A stretch of DNA of 64,000 nt from Symbiodinium microadriaticum (Eukaryota; Sar; Dinophyceae; Suessiales; Symbiodiniaceae): contig LSRX01000071.1 of the NCBI GenBank assembly GCA_001939145.1, positions 127,978 through 191,977 on the forward strand, in the 5' to 3' direction. Made by a program: the position numbers and the translations under genes. Below are positions 48,795 to 58,403 of the stretch, piece by piece; position 1 is the first letter of the stretch, and each line of letters opens with the position of its first letter. Under the pieces are notes generated by a model. It saw nothing but the letters and a program-made list of their open reading frames with translations. It was not told where the DNA came from and made no database searches.

Positions 48795-48986
48795 GTGTTT
48801 GTGCCAACTCCGAGCCCGCGAGGTGCTGAGGCGTTGACGGCGCCCTCTGAAGTTTCCCAGCGTGCACGGAGAACGCAGGGCTTGGGAACTTTTCTAAATT
48901 CAACAACCCTTGAAGCTTCCGAATTTGAGCTTCTGAGCCCTGTTATTCCTGGAGGGTTGAGACCGAGTCAGAGCTTAAGGAAATGA
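48795..48986 (+). CDS. Candidate exon, unknown product
   Basis: Reads PRGAEALTAPSEVSQRARRT, GTFLNSTTLEASEFELLSPV and a basic end to TGA. The preceding frame (48752-48829, ending SEPARC) meets it one base out of phase at CCCGCGAGGTGCTGAGG. Confidence 0.36.
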   Translation: MFVPTPSPRGAEALTAPSEVSQRARRTQGLGTFLNSTTLEASEFELLSPVIPGGLRPSQSLRK

Positions 48987-49104
48987 GAGTGTTCGAGTCG
49001 AGGGTTCGGAGTTCTCATGGCGGCTGTACAGTTGTAAAGTTGTAGAAGATGCAGAAGGGATGTGGGCATGCATGATGACGCAAGAACGGTCAACTTCGAG
49101 AGGG
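48979..49104 (+). CDS. Candidate exon with strong codon pattern
   Basis: Forty-two codons without ATG: GNESVRVEGSEFSWRLYSCK, then VVEDAEGMWACMMTQERSTS. First-position G is about 40%. A GTAGCT donor lies at about 49101. A minus-strand frame of 65 codons overlaps. Confidence 0.42.
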
Positions 49105-49229
49105 TAGCTGTCCGTTGCCACGGCGTCATGTTTTTGGGATGGCTACCTAAACTGTCTTGCTCCATACTCAGCTGTCCATAAGTGCTGTCAGCCAGACGAA
49201 TCGCAAGTTTTCAGTTCTCCGTACGTGAG

Positions 49230-49544
49230 GAGGTCTGCGCGTAGCTCGCTTTCTATGTTTGCTGCGAGGCTTGTGCATCGACAGAACCTCCGAGGCCATG
49301 GAGCACTGGGGCAACAAGGGGGAGGGCGTTCCGTGCCGCGATTGGGTAAGTACTCTTTCCTGCAGTGGTTACATACTTCCTATAGCGGTCCTAGCGGCCA
49401 TGAAGGTCCGTCAGCTGGGCGGGTAGGAAACATGTAGTTAAAATGCGCGTGTTCTTGCAGGCGCAACCGCTGGGGCGCACGACGTGCGCAAGGGATGCTC
49501 GGCTACACCAAAGCATCTTGCAGTGGCGCATGGGCCAAGATTGA
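49230..49544 (+). CDS. Two-exon candidate with consensus GTAAGT donor
   Basis: Exon to 49345 reads RVARFLCLLRGLCIDRTSEA, then MEHWGNKGEGVPCRDW and meets GTAAGTACTC in phase 0. Exon 49461-49544 after GTTCTTGCAG reads AQPLGRTTCARDARLHQSIL then QWRMGQD to TGA, also phase 0. A 20-base GTAAGT...CCTGCAG segment (49346-49365) followed by WLHTSYSGPSGHEGPSAGR offers an alternative with ultrashort introns. First-position G is about 38% in the first exon. No family. Confidence 0.44.
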
Positions 49545-49731
49545 GCCGAAGGCTTGGGTGTCATGCCTTGCTATTTGACCACTTAGATTGTCGGTCATAC
49601 ATCCAACTCTCACAAGATCATCATCCCCCCCCCCATAATGTGGGGTTCGACTTGCAGCCAACGGTCGTCGGGAACCAAAGTAGGAACTTCGCCGTGTAGA
49701 GCGCATGTTAAGCTGAGGTAGCCACGGGGAG

Positions 49732-49956
49732 ATGAGCTTCGCAACCGTCTTCTTCGACGCTCATCGCAGAGTCGCGAAGCCCCGAAGAATTCCAGCTTCC
49801 ACGGTTTCAACGGCTTTTCGCGCAGTTATGAACAAATCAACTTCATTCTTTGGTGCAAAACTTAGAGGGCTTTTCAGGACCAAGCACTTGCATTGGACCC
49901 GAACCGTTCCACACGAAGTTGCTGCGCTGGACGGTGCAAAGCCCGGCCTGATGTAG
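49732..49956 (+). CDS. Candidate N-terminal exon, transit-peptide-like
   Basis: ATG (GAGATGAGC) opens 74 codons: MSFATVFFDAHRRVAKPRRI, PASTVSTAFRAVMNKSTSFF, then basic sequence and VPHEVAALDGAKPGLM to TAG. Ser/Ala/Arg-rich and poor in acids for 50 residues, like a mitochondrial or plastid transit peptide. G by position is about 23/14/16. Function unknown. Confidence 0.46.
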   Translation: MSFATVFFDAHRRVAKPRRIPASTVSTAFRAVMNKSTSFFGAKLRGLFRTKHLHWTRTVPHEVAALDGAKPGLM

Positions 49957-50779
49957 CAGCAGTGGTGATCCCTGACACACGAACACAGAGCTGATGGACA
50001 CTGAAACTCCAATGCTCATTCGTTGTTCCAGCCCGAGAGCATGCCAGCAGAATTTTCGGCAACTACGTTGCTTGTAGGAAAGCCGTGCCTAGCAGTGGCA
50101 GCGCCGTCCGGGGCTCTTTTCTCGGGTTGAACTCGTAGGCGGTTCTCATATAGAATGGAGATGTAGTGCTTCCCATCAAAGAGGCCCATCTTTCAAGCAG
50201 CTGCATGTAGTCTCCATCACGTGAAGGGCTCCAATTATTGATTACATGAACAGCACATCCCTAGACCCTAAACCCAAAACCCCATAAGAACAGAGTTTTG
50301 CGGGCTCAGCCGTCGTGGCTGTACACTGCTGCACACCGCAATGATCCAGTGAGGGTTGTTGTTCTACTGAACCTGCCCTCCAAACCTTAAAAACCTACAC
50401 TAAACCGAAACCACCCTAAACCGCTGAACCTCAAGCCCTCATGCTCATGAAAAGGCCTTTGCAGAACTCGGCCCCGCAGACTGCTAGACACGTGCACAAC
50501 ACGGCGCCGCCCCTGGCCACACCATTGGGACAGAGGTGTGCTCCCAGCTATGTACAGGATGTCTGGTGGTTTTGCAGAGACATGTCTATCGGGTCTATCG
50601 ATTATGGCGCAGTTGAGTGAATGCGCAAACTGAAGCAGCAGATGATATGTTTGCTGTAAGTTGTTGTATGTTTTTTTATTTTATATGTCCGCATGCTGCG
50701 TTGGTATGAGTATGTAATTGAGCATGTTGTGCCCTCTCTATGTCACTCTGTGTGTAGCTGCATGTATGTAGAGATACTG

Positions 50780-50948
50780 TTATAAGTATGCATGTATGTA
50801 TCTATCTATCTATCTGTATAGTTGCATATGCGCATACATACATACATACATACATACATACATGCGCTACATACACACACACATTAGATAGATAGATAGA
50901 TAGATAGATAGACAGATAGATAGACAGATAGATAGACAGCTAGGTGGG

Positions 50949-50979
<31 letters not shown>

Positions 50980-51222
50980 TTGTTTATGTATTTATCTATT
51001 AATTTATGCATTTATTTAGATTGCACACAACACACACATACATACATACGTACAGACATGCATGCATGCATGCATGCATGCATACTTGCATACATACATA
51101 CATACATACATACATACATACATACATACATACATACATGCATATATATATATACATACATACATACATACATACATACATACATACGTACATACATACA
51201 TACATACATACATACACTGCAA
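50780..51222. repeat. CTAT, ACAT, GATA microsatellite complex
   Basis: CATACATA at 50835-50862, GATA/GACA at 50886-50980, TGCATGCATG at 51056-51082, then ACAT units to 51220 broken by a TATATATA. Long Tyr/Ile/His/Thr and Cys/Met/Val/Tyr frames are artefacts. Confidence 0.95.
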
Positions 51223-51380
51223 CAAGATAAACCTACAAGGTTCAATTAGATGCCACCAGATTCGGTCATACTGTCTGTGACCATACGGATATAGATATGA
51301 GTGGTATCTGCTAGCAGGCATGCGAAAGCACATAGTCATGTCTGACTGGGGCTGTCAAGATTGGCAAGCCGGGCTGTCTG

Positions 51381-51635
51381 ATGGGGCTCCTGAGTATTCT
51401 TTCCTGTAGACACTATTGGGACATCAATTTCTCCGTCGTGAGCCACCAGCTTGCTATGTGCGATAGTGGAGCCTGTACAGCTTCCCGCCCCGGCATCCAA
51501 AACGGCGACCTGCGAGATTCTTGGGCTCTCTCCTGTGGCTTCCCCTCACTTCAGCGAGAACTAGCCCTAAGATGGCCGTTCTTTCTTGTTGACAGGATGT
51601 GCGCGGCAATTATAATCACTGTTGCCGCAGTATGA
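51381..51635 (+). CDS. Candidate exon with hydrophobic end
   Basis: Frame of 84 codons: MCDSGACTASRPGIQNGDLR in the middle, then LQRELALRWPFFLVDRMCAA and IIITVAAV to TGA. First-position G is about 33%. The end may be intron. Just upstream of the signal-peptide gene at 51771. Confidence 0.33.
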   Translation: MGLLSILSCRHYWDINFSVVSHQLAMCDSGACTASRPGIQNGDLRDSWALSCGFPSLQRELALRWPFFLVDRMCAAIIITVAAV

Positions 51636-51770
51636 AACATGCCAGACGGCATGGTATCCCGAAGCGGGTTTCTCAATCTTTCCGGAACAGCGATTTACAG
51701 ACACAGGCGATGGTTTCGGTCGCACAGAGGATGCACCGGACGGACCTGCCGGCATCCCAGTATCTGCAAG

Positions 51771-52255
51771 ATGTCAGCCCTGTTTGTGTCACTCTTGTCC
51801 CTTGCTGCGACTGCGTGGGTTTCCTCTACTGCTACTTCTCGTCACATCTTCACGCACAAGTTGTCGAATTCCGTACCAGCGACCATTCAGAACGACTTTA
51901 TTCTCAACCGTGGCAAGACGAGGGTTTTCGCCGTGAGAAATAGATCGTTTGGAGTACATGCGGTGAGGTCTTCTACAACTGATAAAGAATGCAGAAACAA
52001 CCAGTTCACAAAGTCCAGACAAGGACAACTCTTGCCGAAAGTGCCTCGTCGTTCAGCACCTGTAGGACCCGATACTGTGCTATGTCATTTTGTAGTTAAG
52101 GAGCATCCCTGGTGTCTGCTACCGTTAATTTGGCTTTTGCTTCTCTTGCAGGTCCAAGTTTGTGGAACCTTTCGAAGAAGCTAAGACAATACAAGCAATC
52201 TCGGCGGCTTGAGGTTGCCCCCGGCTGGAGCCCTGCGCTTGCCCCGGAACGATGA
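51771..52255 (+). CDS. Candidate ER- or plastid-targeted small basic protein
   Basis: ATG starts MSALFVSLLSLAATAWVSST, a hydrophobic signal-like N terminus, followed by a Ser/Thr/Arg/Asn-rich, acid-poor stretch of about 80 residues (RVFAVRNRSFGVHAVR) like the transit part of a bipartite plastid leader. A donor at 52084 and acceptor TTTTGCTTCTCTTGCAG (ends 52151) join in phase to SLWNLSKKLRQYKQSRRLEV then APGWSPALAPER and TGA, 138 residues. The unspliced frame ends CGTFRRS. The donor GTCATT is weak. The targeting call is inference; the mature protein is not recognised. Confidence 0.43.
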
Positions 52256-52318
52256 TTGCTGGGTTGAGGGAAAGCAGCGGAGGCTGCAGATGCATAGAGG
52301 CAGCGGCTGATCCCAAAA

Positions 52319-52717
52319 TTAATTCAATCGTGGCCTTCTAAGTAAGCATTGGTGCCGCATTTGAAGGCTGGAAGGGTGTTTGACTTCCAGTAAACACGCG
52401 CCGTCGGAATAGAGGCCAAGCCACGACGATGAGGACGAGTGGTCCTTGCCCGACCGCTCCTCCCATGGTGCGCTGCAGGCAGAAGTTCCACATGAGAAGA
52501 CGTAATGTATGTTTAAACGTTTTTTGGCTTGAGCTATCAGAGGTCTATTTGTGTGAACTGTTCCAGGATTTTGCAAAGAACTTAATATGAGTGGCACATA
52601 GTCGCACGATGGCACGACTGTATGTTGTCGTGGCCATTGAAATTGAACATCCCTTACGGCCGACGTCGTTGTGCGGATGCATGTCTCTGTCTCCGTCTCT
52701 CTCTCTCTCTCTCTCAT
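52319..52717 (-). CDS. Candidate coding segment, unknown product
   Basis: After an RERE start from a GA repeat, reads TTSAVRDVQFQWPRQHTVVP, DYVPLILSSLQNPGTVHTNR and YSDGACLLEVKHPSSLQM to TGA. Protein-like, but codon periodicity is flat. No family. Confidence 0.3.
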   Translation of the reverse strand: MRERERETETETCIRTTTSAVRDVQFQWPRQHTVVPSCDYVPLILSSLQNPGTVHTNRPLIAQAKKRLNIHYVFSCGTSACSAPWEERSGKDHSSSSSWLGLYSDGACLLEVKHPSSLQMRHQCLLRRPRLN

Positions 52718-52860
52718 ATCTGTATATATATATATACATACATGTGTATGTAATTATATATATACACATACACTTATATTTGTATTTATATGTTTTATCA
52801 CTATTTATATTTATAGTTATATTATACATATATATATATATATATGTATGTACATGTGAT
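52690..52860. repeat. CT, TA and TTTATA microsatellites
   Basis: TCTCTCTCTCTCTCTC at 52697-52713, then TATATA, ACACATACAC and TTATATTTATA tracts. Confidence 0.88.
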
Positions 52861-53375
52861 TATCTTTGCTTGTGTAGGTCACGTACGAGCTAGAGCCTTG
52901 CTTCGGTCCATAACTGAGTTGACCCCTGGACAGGAGTTTCTGAAGGCCTTCATAGCCGCGGCCCTAGATTTTCAGATGCAACAGGGCCAGCAATGAGGAC
53001 TTTTGAGAGCAGGACTGGGCTTGGTTTAAGCCTTATAAGCGTGCCACCTAAGCGCGGGAGAAGGAGTGTTGCAGTTGTTGGCTTCGGTGTTCTGTTTTTT
53101 TCGAGCTGGCGATTTCGAAGGTCGTGATGGGGTTTATGTCGTCGTCTGCACGAACCCGAGTGGCTGTCAAAATAATGCGTTGCTCAGAGGAAATTCTTGT
53201 AAAGCCTGGGTTTAGTTAGTTTTCGTGTCTCTTTTGTGTACACCACAAGATATCATCAAAGGAGGGTCAACAGCAAGGGCCAAAACGTGTTCAGAACACG
53301 ATTTAATGCGATGATTCAATGATCGATAGTCTGTGCGGTGGACGGGCCGCTGCGAATTTGTTTGCCTCTGCTTGC

Positions 53376-53795
53376 TCAGGAAAGAGCTGGCGGATATGCA
53401 CAAAACGAAGGTGGATCCGCAAGAGCCCCTGTGATCTTCCGGCGGGTAGAGCCCACCAACTCAGCCCTAAAGACTGAAGAGGTAGCCATGCCACCATAAT
53501 TAGACACTTTCCTGAGGCTTTTTCTGACTGTGGTCTTCGGAGCTCTGTTCATGGAAGGAATTGCACCCCGCATTGCACAGACTTCTGAGGCTCTCCACGA
53601 CATGGACTGAGCCCCTGGGATGGTGTGAGAGCATCTGCCGAGGGTTTTCTTGTACTCTGTGGAGGTTACATGATACATGGCTCTCCGGATTTTGAACCCC
53701 CAACTCCTAAAGCCCAACCCCTTTTTGAATCGCTGCTGTAGTGCAGGTCTGGGTTCAAGGATGGTGGGACTACATGTCTTCCACGGCCAGCACAT
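53376..53795 (-). CDS. Candidate basic protein segment, 139 codons
   Basis: Reads QQRFKKGLGFRSWGFKIRRA, MYHVTSTEYKKTLGRCSHTI, APKTTVRKSLRKVSNYGGMA and SSVFRAELVGSTRRKITGAL to TGA. Lys/Arg/Ser-rich. First-position G is about 25%. No family; no ATG at the 5' end. Confidence 0.4.
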   Translation of the reverse strand: MCWPWKTCSPTILEPRPALQQRFKKGLGFRSWGFKIRRAMYHVTSTEYKKTLGRCSHTIPGAQSMSWRASEVCAMRGAIPSMNRAPKTTVRKSLRKVSNYGGMATSSVFRAELVGSTRRKITGALADPPSFCAYPPALS

Positions 53796-53977
53796 TTCGG
53801 CATGTTATCGAAACATTGAGACTTACATCGTTACATTCCACGTACGCTGGGGGCCCGACCTGCAAGCTAACAGTCGAGTTCCAGTTACAAGGGAGGCTTG
53901 AAGAGTGCCTATCTACTTAGATTACTTTATACTCCCCCTGTCGATTTTCAGTACGTGCTGGAAGCGGTCCTTTACTA

Positions 53978-54262
53978 ATGACCCTTCACTTGATCTTTCC
54001 AGATTCTCAGCATTACAGGCATAGAATGCATTTCGAAGTTGGCATGAATGCTCTCATCACGGCTCGTTGCCGCTCACCGGGTTCTGACTCCTCTATCGGC
54101 CCCGCCGGAAAACGTCATCACTTCCATTGTGCAAGCGTGTGTGGCGATGTCCAACTGTCGCATAGCCCAGCCCGAGTTGCACTGCAAAGTCTAACACGTA
54201 CCAGAGGTGAGCAGCATTCACTTGTAATTCGGGAGCAGAAAAGCGTTTGGGGAACCACCTGA
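53978..54262 (+). CDS. Candidate coding segment, His-rich
   Basis: ATG frame of 94 codons: MTLHLIFPDSQHYRHRMHFE, GMNALITARCRSPGSDSSIG and RGEQHSLVIREQKSVWG to TGA. First-position G is about 27%. No family. Confidence 0.36.
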   Translation: MTLHLIFPDSQHYRHRMHFEVGMNALITARCRSPGSDSSIGPAGKRHHFHCASVCGDVQLSHSPARVALQSLTRTRGEQHSLVIREQKSVWGTT

Positions 54263-54449
54263 GGATGGCTATTTTCGAAACGACGAGGAAGACACCTGCA
54301 ACCGTGGATGAACTTCCTTACAGCGTTAGTGGTAACATGTGTTTTTGGGTGTTCATGTCAAAGCCGACTTGACGACTACGCTGTTTGAGGTTTCTGCCGG
54401 CAAGTTGCAGCTCCAGCAGCAAGCTTTTCGATTGCAAGAAAAATCATAG

Positions 54450-54680
54450 TTGATGATGGTACCATATTATAAAGTATAGTCTGGCAGACTAAGCATAGTA
54501 TAGGACGATATATTGGAATACGATGTAAGGTAATAAACGGTATAACAAACAATACGTCAGATCAGAAAATAAAGCACAATACAGTAAATATGCTGTATGA
54601 CAGTATCAGTATCATGTAACAAATAGTTGATAGAATACTTAATACCCTTAGTAGAATAGAATATACTGTGCTATAAGATG
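54450..54680. repeat. AT-rich diverged ATACT/TATAAT tract
   Basis: Numerous TAGTATA, ATACGAT and AGTATCAGTATC words without a clear unit. Confidence 0.6.
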
Positions 54681-54706
54681 CTTAGTGTAACTAGCCTCGT
54701 GCGTGT

Positions 54707-54719
54707 ATTTTGGCTCAAG
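54707..54719 (+). other. Possible relic of dinoflagellate spliced leader
   Basis: ATTTTGGCTCAAG matches the last 13 bases of the dinoflagellate spliced leader (consensus ends GCCAUUUUGGCUCAAG) exactly. It is followed by GGTTACGGC and then ATG at 54728. Retroposed mRNAs that keep part of the leader are known in dinoflagellates. The upstream part of the leader is absent except for a TAGCC ten bases away. A 13-base match is unlikely by chance in 64 kb but not impossible. Confidence 0.35.
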
Positions 54720-54727
54720 GTTACGGC

Positions 54728-54805
54728 ATGTCGTTGGAGTCCATCAGCATTACAGAACTGCTGATAATGCTGATGACCACGGAGCGAAAGGCCCACAATA
54801 CATGA
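54728..54805 (+). CDS. Candidate short reading frame after the leader-like element
   Basis: First ATG after the leader-like sequence: MSLESISITELLIMLMTTER then KAHNT and TGA, 25 codons. Helical and protein-like but very short. A 96-codon frame in another phase covers 54703-54993. Confidence 0.25.
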   Translation: MSLESISITELLIMLMTTERKAHNT

Positions 54806-55602
54806 GCATTCACTTCAGGACCGCCCATCACTCCAGATTTGCGTGCAAGCAGCCTTTGGCACAGCCTAGATGGATGAAATGTGCAACGTTTGAACTGCTC
54901 GTTCGAAGGTCGGAACACTTCATATTGCCCCGCCACAGTCCCTGTAAAGCTGTACACTACAATGACAGAAAACACCCCAAATGCCTACTCTAACTGTTAA
55001 GGCCACTACATTCCCACAGCTTGACTGGCGTAGCAAGCTTTGCTATGCGGTGAGACGTCCAGAGCCCGATAGCCGAGGTGTGCGGGAGCGCAACAGGCGT
55101 CAATCGCTCTGCAATAGTATTCTACATCATGGAACAGTTAAGTAGAAATATTGAAGTCCCGGCATAATTATAGATTTTACGGTATAGTGAGCTTCAAAGC
55201 GCTTTTCTAACCATCGAGAACACATGATTAGTGCTACAACCCCTTCATTTCAAGATGTCCTAAGCTTCTGTACTTCTGTCCGAGATATATGTTTGCAGAT
55301 TTTGCAGGACTTAAGCTGAGAATAGCAGCCTCAGAAGGGATACTGTCTAGACTGTCTAGGAGTCTAGCGTCTCACGGCTTTGGGGTTTTAGGGTTCAGGG
55401 TCTAGCTAGCGATAACAAACAGCAACACCAGAGTGTGGTATCAGAACTGTATCAGAACGAACGGAAAAGTCGAGACCACGAGTCATGAACTCAGAAGTAG
55501 GAGTATGTGGAACAGCCTGAGACAGACATGATCCTTGCTATGTAATGTACCAATATGAAGAACATACACATATCTTAGATTTTAATTCCAACTCACGCAT
55601 GC

Positions 55603-55787
55603 ACACACACACACATACATACATACATACATACATACATACATACATACATACATACATACACACACATACATACATACATACATACATACATACATAC
55701 ATACATACATACATACATACATACACACACATACATACATACATACATACATACAGACAGACAGACAGACAGACAGACATACATACA

Positions 55788-55818
<31 letters not shown>

Positions 55819-56184
55819 GGACATGTGCATTTACACATGCACCTGTGTAGTACAGTATCCGTGTGTATGCATGCATGTATGTATATATATATATACATAG
55901 ACAGCATATACATATACATAAACATATACATACATTTATACATACATACATACATACATACATACATACATACATACATACACATGTGTATATCTACACA
56001 CAGAGTACACGGATACATACATACATGCATACATACATACATACATGCATGCATGCATACATACATACATACATACATGCATGCATGCATGCATGCATGC
56101 ATGCATGCATACACACACACACATATATATATATATACCAGACTGTGCCACGTGGGAGCCAAAATACATACATACATACATACA

Positions 56185-56217
<33 letters not shown>

Positions 56218-56265
56218 GCATACATACATACGGACATGTGAGTTTACAGATGCGCCTATGTAGTA
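55603..56265. repeat. Large ACAT array with ACAC, ACAG and TGCA variants
   Basis: About 660 bases dominated by ACAT units. A CAGA block lies at 55752-55780. Two islands of unique sequence (55815-55860 and 56140-56160) are followed by near-identical text: GGACATGTG..TTTACA..TGC.CCT.TGTAGTACAGTAT appears at 55818-55860 and again at 56232-56273, showing duplication of a larger unit. Confidence 0.95.
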
Positions 56266-56340
56266 CAGTATTCGTGAATATGCATATGTATATATATATA
56301 TATATACACACATACACACTTGTGCATATCTACACACAAC

Positions 56341-56580
56341 GTACACGGATGCATACATACATACATACATACATACATACATCACATACATACATCACAT
56401 ACATACATCACATTACATTACACTACACTGCACTACACTACACTACATGGCATGGCATGGCATGGCATGGCATGGCATGGCATGGCAGGGCAGGGCAGGG
56501 CAGGGCAGGGCAGGGCAGGGCAGGGCAGGGCAGGGCATGGCATGGCATGGCATGGCATGGCATGGCATGCATGCATGGAT
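56341..56580. repeat. Graded tetra- to pentanucleotide array
   Basis: ACAT units pass into CATTA and CACTA, then eight CATGG (56446-56485), ten CAGGG (56486-56535), six CATGG (56536-56565), then CATG and CATA. Confidence 0.97.
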
Positions 56581-56604
56581 GCATACATACATACATACAT
56601 ACCA

Positions 56605-56745
56605 GGCAGGCAGACATAGAGACAGACAGACCGACAGCCCGACCGACCGACAGACCGACAGACACCGACAGACACCGACAGACACCGACAGACACAGACA
56701 GACACAGACAGACACAGAGCGACACAGGCAGACGGACAGAAATAT
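56605..56745. repeat. ACAG / ACCG array
   Basis: GACAGACAGACCGACAG units followed by a CAGACACCGA / CAGACACAGA higher-order 10-mer. Confidence 0.93.
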
Positions 56746-57195
56746 GTGTATGTATGTACGCATGCCTGCATAGACACATACCTAAACATCCAAGACATAT
56801 AGAGTTTATCGGCAGCCAGGCCAGGACGATGTCAGGCTCTTCCTTGCAGAGCTCCGGCCTTACGGCACTTACGGCTGCTGTGGGCCAGATGGCTGGTTGA
56901 GGTTTAGGGTGCTGCACGCGGGTTTACCCGGGTTAATTTTCGGAATTTGGGCTGTTGCTTTTGTTAGAGTTCGCCGGGACCACGACAAAGAGCCAGAAGT
57001 GGAATAGAGCACTGCGCAAATGACATTTAAACGATGCAAGGCAACGTGAGTCTACATGCTTGAAACTGGCTCGGAAACATCCGGACCCACTGAGGCTATT
57101 GCATCATTCACCCAAGCAGCTCGCTGAATGACCCCAAGTTCCAGTACGACTCGAAATGGGTCAAAATCGAGGCAGGCGCTTGGTTCGGTTCCGGG

Positions 57196-57453
57196 TTGAT
57201 TGCTGAGAGTTTCCCACGGTTGTCGTCTTCGGCAGGTCGTTCAGAGTTTATCTTCGGAAACTTGCCCTTAGCCCTTATCGAGTTTGGGAGCCATACGATT
57301 GAAATTCGGTTTTTTTTCATTCGTTTCTTGTTCAAAGAGGCATGTCCGTGCTGGCAGGGTGTCCCCGACTGCTTTCTGCAGCATTCAAGTCTCGAGCCAG
57401 CTAAAGCCCTGGCTGCATCTAGCCTTGGCAACTCGGTGTTTATACGGCCGTAG
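57196..57453 (+). CDS. Candidate coding segment, unknown product
   Basis: Frame of 85 codons: SSSAGRSEFIFGNLPLALIE, FGSHTIEIRFFFIRFLFKEA and SLEPAKALAASSLGNSVF to TAG. First-position G is about 26%. A 107-codon minus-strand frame (57108-57431) is a real rival. Confidence 0.33.
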   Translation: MIAESFPRLSSSAGRSEFIFGNLPLALIEFGSHTIEIRFFFIRFLFKEACPCWQGVPDCFLQHSSLEPAKALAASSLGNSVFIRP

Positions 57454-57460
57454 GTATCGA

Positions 57461-57482
57461 GGGTTTAGGGTTTAGGGTCCTT
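57461..57482. repeat. Telomere-like TTTAGGG pair
   Basis: GGGTTTAGGGTTTAGGG, 8 bases after the stop of the preceding frame. Confidence 0.8.
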
Positions 57483-58027
57483 CCTGCCGTCTCCTGCAGA
57501 AGCAGTAGGCCTGGGATGCTCGCCATGAGATTACCCCACAGAAGACCCTCAGTCCCTAGTTGGGAACGGGTCGCCTTTCACAAGGCCGGTTCAAGGTTGG
57601 TCCATAAAAGTCGTAATGGCTTGGAGGCACCATAGAAGCCCAGTTTTTTGTGGAAGGATGCTGTCCTCGTAATCCCACAAAGTATGGAAGCCCACGGAAG
57701 CAAGGCATATTGTCCCATTACATGCCGTAGCCCAGCAAAGGAGAAACTCTGTCTATGGCCCTCAGTATAGTTGCGCTTTATATTGCCTTTGCAAGGTAAC
57801 CCAGTATATACCCCTTGTCACAGTACTTAGCCCGATGTATACCCCAAAGTGATGTAGCCTTTGCTCTCGCAAACCCTTTGTATAGCCCCTAATTAGTAGC
57901 CCAGTGCAGTAATCCTTTATGTGCCCTTAGTTTGGCAGGAGCCTTCATGCAAGCTCTTGGTTGCCCAAGATTCTCTTAATGAGGGTCCTTTTTTGCAAGG
58001 ATGCCACACTGCTTTTAGGAGTTGGAA

Positions 58028-58226
58028 GGGGCCCTAGTTTAGAGAACTACCCCTATAATATACCCCCCTCCCCCATAGAAACCCTTACAGAAGACCTTCT
58101 AGACCCCTTTAAGTTTAAGTTTAAGGAGCCCTAAGCAAGTGGACCCTAATTTAGAGAATTACCCATAGATCCCCTCTAAATTAGGAGCCCGAAGCAAGGG
58201 GACCCCTAAGTTAGAGGATTACCCAC
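58028..58226. repeat. 41-bp direct repeats with a partial third copy
   Basis: Copies at 58124-58164 and 58183-58224 share AGGAGCCC.AAGCAAG.GGACCC, TAAGTTAGAG or TAATTTAGAG, and ATTACCCA. The end of the unit also occurs at 58028-58053 (CCCTAGTTTAGAGAACTACC). Confidence 0.85.
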
Positions 58227-58317
58227 ATGTTGTGGAGGTCCCAACGAGCGACTCATCAGGGGATCCATATTTGGAAGAGCAAAGCTTGGCCCAAGGCCTC
58301 GAGAAGGGTTAGGGCCT

Positions 58318-58370
58318 GTTAGGGGTTGTAGGGTTCAGGGTTTAGGGTTTGTAGGGCTTTAGGGTCAAAA
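58318..58370. repeat. Telomere-like TTTAGGG cluster
   Basis: GTAGGGTTCAGGGTTTAGGG followed by TTTGTAGGGCTTTAGGG. Confidence 0.8.
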
Positions 58371-58403
58371 AAGGCTTTACCATAGGGTTTTGAGGATTCA
58401 GAC

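Noticed and set aside
55563..56900. Very long open frames (up to about 345 codons) rich in Tyr, Ile, His, Thr or Cys, Met, Val
   Set aside because: They follow ACAT/ATGT repeats, whose unit lacks stops in several frames on both strands. The same applies at 26249-26796, 50980-51339, 14464-14710 and 16114-16559.
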